Of a stretch of DNA of 9,330 nucleotides, positions 5,657 through 9,330 are shown piece after piece. The notes below the pieces were generated by a model. That model worked only from the letters and a program-made list of their open reading frames with translations. It searched no databases and was not told the origin of the DNA. The DNA is taken from positions 1-9,330 of the forward strand of contig JACREK010000009.1 of NCBI GenBank assembly GCA_016218275.1, written 5' to 3'. The number at the start of each line of letters is the position of its first letter. Positions within the stretch are counted from its first letter, which is position 1. The DNA comes from Candidatus Gottesmanbacteria bacterium. Its GTDB lineage: Bacteria > Patescibacteriota > Microgenomatia > 2-02-FULL-39-11. A program made the translations under genes and the position numbers.

Positions 5657-5681
5657 TACTTGAATTGCTGCATGGTAAGAT
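5653..5681 (+). promoter_or_regulatory. extended -10 promoter for a leaderless gene
   Basis: TTGATA (5653-5658), a 17-base spacer and TAAGAT (5676-5681) preceded by TGG make an extended -10 promoter. The predicted transcription start is at or next to the ATG at 5688, so the transcript would be leaderless. The -35 box overlaps the TGA stop of the gene before. Confidence 0.55.
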
Positions 5682-5687
5682 AAAATT

Positions 5688-6272
5688 ATGGACGATAATG
5701 CCCAAGTTTCGGCTGTGCCGACACCAGTTCTCTCAACTCCCACAGCTTCGGATGACGCTAGCGTTACTGCCAATCAACAGGCAGCTTTTGTTACCCCTCA
5801 AACCCCAACTCCTCAAGCAGCTACGCGTCCGGTCGAAAAACCGGATAAAAAACAGCAAATTTCCGTAGGCGGACACCCAGAGCAAGGATCGATAACTATT
5901 GATAATGAAGAAGATGATGAGGATGAAGAGATTATTGTTGCCAAGCAGGAGGCGCCAAAATTGATGCAAAATTCGCATCCGGAAATTGTCTTGCCGCCGG
6001 AGGTAAAAGATGCCGGAGTTAAAGAAGGCGAAGATGATTTAAGTAAATTGCCTGAAGAAAGGCAAAAATTGGAAGAAGTTGCCACTGAAGAGCCGGCGCC
6101 TTTTGTAGCTGTTCCTACGCCAAGTACGCCATTGCCAATCCCTTACCTGCAAGCAGTAGAAGAGAAAAAAATAACCGGTTCACCTAAGAATTCCCGCAGC
6201 TGGTGGATAACAGAAGTACTAAGAGAGTGGAAGAAAAAGTTTCAGAAAGGAGAAGAGGTCGATGTCACTTGA
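5688..6272 (+). CDS. acidic, proline-rich disordered protein paired with the ATPase gene
   Basis: A 194-residue protein, mostly low complexity. Residues 1-55 are rich in Pro, Thr, Ala and Gln; about 73-81 is almost all Asp/Glu; 100-145 is acidic and proline-rich. The last 30 residues differ: a compact, basic and aromatic segment (SRSWWITEVLREWKKKFQKG) that looks like a binding helix. There is no signal peptide or membrane span. The gene overlaps the ATPase start by 11 bases, so translation is likely coupled. Inference: a tethering or adaptor protein whose C-terminal helix docks on a partner, perhaps the ATPase. I know no named family for it. The start follows a leaderless promoter. Confidence 0.7.
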   Translation: MDDNAQVSAVPTPVLSTPTASDDASVTANQQAAFVTPQTPTPQAATRPVEKPDKKQQISVGGHPEQGSITIDNEEDDEDEEIIVAKQEAPKLMQNSHPEIVLPPEVKDAGVKEGEDDLSKLPEERQKLEEVATEEPAPFVAVPTPSTPLPIPYLQAVEEKKITGSPKNSRSWWITEVLREWKKKFQKGEEVDVT

Positions 6273-8634
6273 TCCAACAGTTATATTAATTTCATTATTA
6301 ACAATTATCGGAATTACCGGTGGAGTCGTTATCGGAGTTTTGGGGTTTAGTTATATTTTTATTTTGTGGCTTAGAAACCGTAATCGTGAATCAATCTCGC
6401 TTAACTCAACTTTGTTGCAGATTACCGTTCCTCGTGATAGTGAGATCAAAATTGACGCGGCCGAACAGCTTTTTTCTAGTCTGGCTTCAATTAGAAGAAT
6501 TTGGAGCGGTGATCGGTTGGCTTTTTTTAAAGCTCAGCCCCATTTATCCTTTGAAGTCGTTGGTTTGCCCGGCGATATCAGATTTTATATGCATGTTCCC
6601 AATGCTTATCGTGATTTTGTTGAGAAGCAAATTAACGGGTCTTACCCAGATGCGGAAATCTTACAGGTTACCGACAGCGCAGCTAAGCAAAGAGAGGGGA
6701 GTATCTTAGGTACAGAGTATAATATCTTTACCAACGACGGCAAAGTTGCTTTTTCCACGCTAACCCTTAAATCTGCCGATTATAATCCAATTAAAAGTTA
6801 TAAAGATCTGCCTGTTGACCCACTCCTTTCTTTGACTTCAGTTTTAGCCAAAATGGGAGAAGGAGAAGGCGCCACGGTGCAGTTGGTGATTAGGCCTGCC
6901 AGCGCCAAATGGAAAAAAAGTGGCAGAGGCTACATTGGTACCACTAAAAAAAATGAAGCCAATCCTGAAAAGGCCAGTTACAAAGCTGATGCCAAAGAGT
7001 TGGAAGGAATTGAAAATAAAATTAGCCGGCCTGGTTTCGATTCTGTCGTGCGCATCGTGGTCTGTGCTAAGACGCAGGAAGCCGCAACAGCGCATCTTAA
7101 TAATATTATTAATTCCTTTGGTCAGTATACGGGTATCAATACTTTTGCCAAGCACAGGGTTAGATTTAAGGGATTATTTATGAATGATTTTATTTATCGT
7201 TACTTTCCAATGATTGGTTCCACCTCGGTTTTTTCCACCGATGAGTTAGCCATGCTTTTTCATTTGCCCAACAAGAGTATCACTACGCCAGGTATTCACT
7301 GGTTAACTTCCAAGAGGGCACCGGCGCCTTCCAATTTACCCGAAAGTGGGGTTTATCTTGGAAAAAGTACTTATAGAGGTCTTTCTCGACCGGTGTTTAT
7401 CCAAAAAGAAGATCGCCAGCGCCATACCTATATTATCGGAAAGACCGGTACCGGAAAATCAGAGTTTCTAAAGCAGATGATTATGCAAGATATTATTGCG
7501 GGTGAAGGTGTGGCTGTCATTGATCCGCACGGAGATTTAATTGAAGATGTGATGCGGCTTATTCCTCCTAAGCGAGCTGAGGATGTTATTCTTTTTGATC
7601 CCGCCGATCTTGATCGGCCGATGGGTTTTAATATGCTTGAGGCGGCTGATGAGCAACAGAAACATTTTGTCGCTAACTCAATTATTGGACTGATGTACAA
7701 ACTTTTTGACCCTAATAAGACTGGTATTATCGGTCCTAGATTTGAGCATGCTGTCCGTAACGCGATGCTGACGGTGATGTATGAGAAAGGCAGCACGTTT
7801 GTCGAGGTCGTCCGGGTTTTGACCGATCAAAATTACGTTCAGGAGTTGTTACCAAAGATCCAGGATCCGATCATTAAGCGGTACTGGACAGACCAAATTG
7901 CTCAGACCTCGGACTTCCACAAATCAGAAGTTTTAGACTATATCGTTTCTAAGTTTGGTCGTTTTGTTACTAATAAAATGATCCGTAATATTATTGGACA
8001 GTCAGACAGCGCTTTTAATGTCCGTAAAGTTATGGATGAGCAAAAGATTTTGCTTATTAATCTTTCCAAAGGAAAAATTGGCGAAGAGAACTCTAACTTC
8101 CTGGGTTTGGTTTTGGTGCCAAAGATTTTGGTGGCGGCAATGAGTCGGCAGGATATGCCGATGGATCAGCGTAAAGATTTCTTCTTGTATGTTGATGAGT
8201 TCCAGAATTTTGCTACGCCGGATTTCGCGCAGATTTTATCTGAGGCTCGAAAATATCGCCTTAATCTGATCGTTGCTAATCAGTTTATAGGGCAAATGGA
8301 TGAGGAAATTAAAAATGCTATTTTCGGTAACGTAGGTACCATTACTTCATTTCGGGTGGGTGTGACGGATGCCAATTATTTGGCTCATGAGTTTCAGCCG
8401 GTATTTACGGAGAATGATCTGATCAATATTGATAGATTTAATGCTTACATGAGGACGTTGGTTGGCGGAGAGCCGGTTTTGCCTTTCTCTCTAGACACAA
8501 CTAAAGACATCTCTAAAGAAAAAGCCATGCGTAACGAAAAGGTGGCGGAATTGATCCGTGAATTATCCCGCCTTAAGTATGGAAGAGCAGCTGAAGTAGT
8601 TGAAGCTGAAATAGCCAAGCGCGCGAAACTCTAA
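6262..8634 (+). CDS. membrane-anchored HerA/TraD-like ATPase (type IV secretion coupling-protein class)
   Basis: A 790-residue protein of the FtsK/HerA/VirD4 ATPase superfamily. Residues 7-37 form a membrane helix followed by basic residues. Residues about 45-350 are the family-specific N-terminal region (LLQITVPRDSEIKIDAAEQ) I know from CPR genomes. Walker A is GKTGTGKS at 393-400, followed by VAVIDPHGDLIEDVM. The Walker B region is LYVDEFQNF with Asp645 and Glu646, then LNLIVANQFIGQM as the next conserved strand. Such enzymes form hexamers and drive DNA or protein through membranes with ATP. AAGGAG at 6247-6252, nine bases before the ATG, is one of the clearer SDs here. No relaxase or other conjugation gene is nearby, so a secretion, pilus or DNA-translocation role is open. 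Confidence 0.87.
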   Translation: MSLDPTVILISLLTIIGITGGVVIGVLGFSYIFILWLRNRNRESISLNSTLLQITVPRDSEIKIDAAEQLFSSLASIRRIWSGDRLAFFKAQPHLSFEVVGLPGDIRFYMHVPNAYRDFVEKQINGSYPDAEILQVTDSAAKQREGSILGTEYNIFTNDGKVAFSTLTLKSADYNPIKSYKDLPVDPLLSLTSVLAKMGEGEGATVQLVIRPASAKWKKSGRGYIGTTKKNEANPEKASYKADAKELEGIENKISRPGFDSVVRIVVCAKTQEAATAHLNNIINSFGQYTGINTFAKHRVRFKGLFMNDFIYRYFPMIGSTSVFSTDELAMLFHLPNKSITTPGIHWLTSKRAPAPSNLPESGVYLGKSTYRGLSRPVFIQKEDRQRHTYIIGKTGTGKSEFLKQMIMQDIIAGEGVAVIDPHGDLIEDVMRLIPPKRAEDVILFDPADLDRPMGFNMLEAADEQQKHFVANSIIGLMYKLFDPNKTGIIGPRFEHAVRNAMLTVMYEKGSTFVEVVRVLTDQNYVQELLPKIQDPIIKRYWTDQIAQTSDFHKSEVLDYIVSKFGRFVTNKMIRNIIGQSDSAFNVRKVMDEQKILLINLSKGKIGEENSNFLGLVLVPKILVAAMSRQDMPMDQRKDFFLYVDEFQNFATPDFAQILSEARKYRLNLIVANQFIGQMDEEIKNAIFGNVGTITSFRVGVTDANYLAHEFQPVFTENDLINIDRFNAYMRTLVGGEPVLPFSLDTTKDISKEKAMRNEKVAELIRELSRLKYGRAAEVVEAEIAKRAKL

Positions 8635-8641
8635 AAATTGT

Positions 8642-8670
8642 TTGTCTCCTTTTGTAGCCTCTGATATAAT
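8642..8670 (+). promoter_or_regulatory. tRNA promoter
   Basis: TTGTCT (8642-8647), a 17-base spacer and a perfect TATAAT (8665-8670) with TG at 8662-8663 (extended -10). The start is expected near 8677, two bases from the mature tRNA 5' end, so the precursor would have almost no 5' leader. Confidence 0.75.
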
Positions 8671-8678
8671 ACCTACAT

Positions 8679-8753
8679 GCGTCTGTAGCTCAGTGGTAGA
8701 GCAGTTGTCTTATACACAACCTGTCGTTGGTTCGAATCCAGCCAGACGCACCA
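8679..8753 (+). tRNA. tRNA-Ile, anticodon UAU
   Basis: A full cloverleaf is visible. The acceptor GCGTCTG (8679-8685) pairs with CAGACGC (8743-8749), then A and an encoded CCA (8751-8753). The D stem is GCTC/GAGC. The anticodon stem GTTGT/ACAAC (8704-8708/8716-8720) closes the loop CTTATAC with TAT at 8711-8713. The T stem is GTTGG/CCAGC around TTCGAAT. The anticodon UAU reads AUA as isoleucine. Most bacteria read AUA with a CAU tRNA modified to lysidine, so this is the uncommon solution. T33 and A37, expected around a U36 anticodon, are present. Confidence 0.95.
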
Positions 8754-8942
8754 AAATCTGACTTTCAGAAAATTGACCGACTTTTTCGTTGGCGGCTCGC
8801 AGAGCCGCCCAAGCGTTTTGCCCCGACAAATCCTCTCCGCTCGGTGCGGTGAGCCGCGCCTCGCGGTTGGCCAAGACGAGGTTCGTCTCCTGTGCGATTT
8901 TAATTCTGTCTCGGATTCGCTTTGCCCAATAACAAAAAGTAT
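8754..8942 (+). other. structured GC-rich segment between tRNA and recombinase
   Basis: No gene is supported here. Several hairpins occur within about 100 bases: GGCGGCTC/GAGCCGCC (8791-8798/8802-8809, perfect, three-base loop), CCGC/GCGG (8837-8840/8846-8849), CCGCG/CGCGG (8854-8858/8862-8866) and GACGA/TCGTC (about 8874-8886). A weaker TCTGA/TCAGA hairpin follows the tRNA directly (8757-8769). The base composition is clearly richer in G+C than the rest of the window. Plausible roles are an attachment region, a recombinase leader RNA or a terminator cluster. None has a proper T tract. Confidence 0.55.
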
Positions 8943-9330
8943 ATGAGCATGAACAACAACAAGTATTTTCTCTACGCCCGCAAGTCCACCGATGTTGAGG
9001 ACAAGCAGGTGTTATCCATTGAAGCCCAGATTACAGAATTGCGCGCCTTTGCCAAACAAGAAGGTTTGCATATCGCCGAGGAGTTTATTGAAAAACAATC
9101 CGCCAAAGTTACCGGTCGTCCAATTTTCAACAAAATGATTTCGCGGATTGAGCACGGCGATGCAAACGCTATCCTTGCTTGGCATCCGGACAGACTGGCG
9201 CGCAATTCTGTTGACGGAGGAAAGATTATCTATCTTTTGGACGGTGGTGGACTTGCGGACCTGAAATTTCCACAGTTCTGGTGCGAAAATACCTCGCAAG
9301 GAAAGTTCATGCTCAATATCGCCTTTGGGC
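8943..9330 (+). CDS. large serine recombinase (resolvase/invertase family), 3' truncated by the window
   Basis: The first ~129 codons are visible, running off the window end. The N-terminal catalytic domain is clear: FLYARKSTD holds the nucleophilic serine (residue 15 from ATG 8943), followed by QVLSIEAQ, GRPIFNKMI, ILAWHPDRLARNS with its conserved arginines, and NTSQGKFMLNIAFG. This order is that of serine site-specific recombinases, which cut, exchange and rejoin two attachment sites. Full-length relatives are about 500 residues with a recombinase and zinc-ribbon region. A second ATG at 8949 is equally possible; no SD is seen for either. Codons ending in C or G are more frequent than in the genes before, which fits acquisition with a mobile element beside the tRNA. 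Confidence 0.92.
   Translation, partial: MSMNNNKYFLYARKSTDVEDKQVLSIEAQITELRAFAKQEGLHIAEEFIEKQSAKVTGRPIFNKMISRIEHGDANAILAWHPDRLARNSVDGGKIIYLLDGGGLADLKFPQFWCENTSQGKFMLNIAFG

Noticed and set aside
8991..9299. Minus-strand frames opposite the serine recombinase
   Set aside because: The plus strand encodes a clear, ordered serine recombinase domain. The minus-strand frames resemble nothing and are shadows of it.

Overview
The window looks like chromosomal DNA from a candidate phyla radiation (Patescibacteria) bacterium, most likely Microgenomates-like or Parcubacteria-like. The evidence is AT-rich, compact DNA with every supported gene on the + strand, and a HerA/TraD-type ATPase with the N-terminal region I recall from that group. 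A serine recombinase of a type I recall as common in CPR genomes also points there, as do start sites lacking Shine-Dalgarno (SD) sequences. TGA is used as a stop (for example at 995-997 and 5654-5656), which argues against the recoded Gracilibacteria/Absconditabacteria. The assignment rests on recognition, not on a search.

Bases 1-3469 are a vitamin B12 (cobalamin) module. An extended -10 promoter leads into a cobalamin riboswitch (about 187-341). Two overlapping genes for extracytoplasmic proteins follow: a membrane-anchored DUF4430 protein and a C-terminally anchored alpha/alpha-barrel protein. These two folds are the two domains of animal transcobalamin/intrinsic factor, so the pair looks like a split cobalamin-capture system. 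After a 99-base palindromic repeat come a DUF6580-like multi-spanning membrane protein (candidate transporter substrate subunit) and a PduO-type cobalamin adenosyltransferase. The inferred order of events is capture, import, then conversion to adenosylcobalamin.

Bases 3470-4944 hold a second cobalamin riboswitch, starting one base after the adenosyltransferase stop, and the gene it controls. That gene encodes a 437-residue protein with a C-terminal zinc ribbon that I do not recognise. Both riboswitches share one expression platform: a CCGAG segment can pair with CTCGG of a hairpin that is both a terminator-like structure and a mask over an SD sequence seven bases before an ATG.

Bases 5002-8634 form a second cluster: a small glycine-rich membrane protein, a small helical protein, an acidic proline-rich protein, and a 790-residue membrane-anchored ATPase of the FtsK/HerA/TraD class. 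The first and third of these have promoters placed so that their transcripts would be leaderless.

Bases 8642-9330 hold a tRNA-Ile gene with the uncommon UAU anticodon, a GC-rich stretch with several hairpins, and the first ~129 codons of a large serine recombinase cut off by the window edge. This is probably the edge of an integrated mobile element next to a tRNA.
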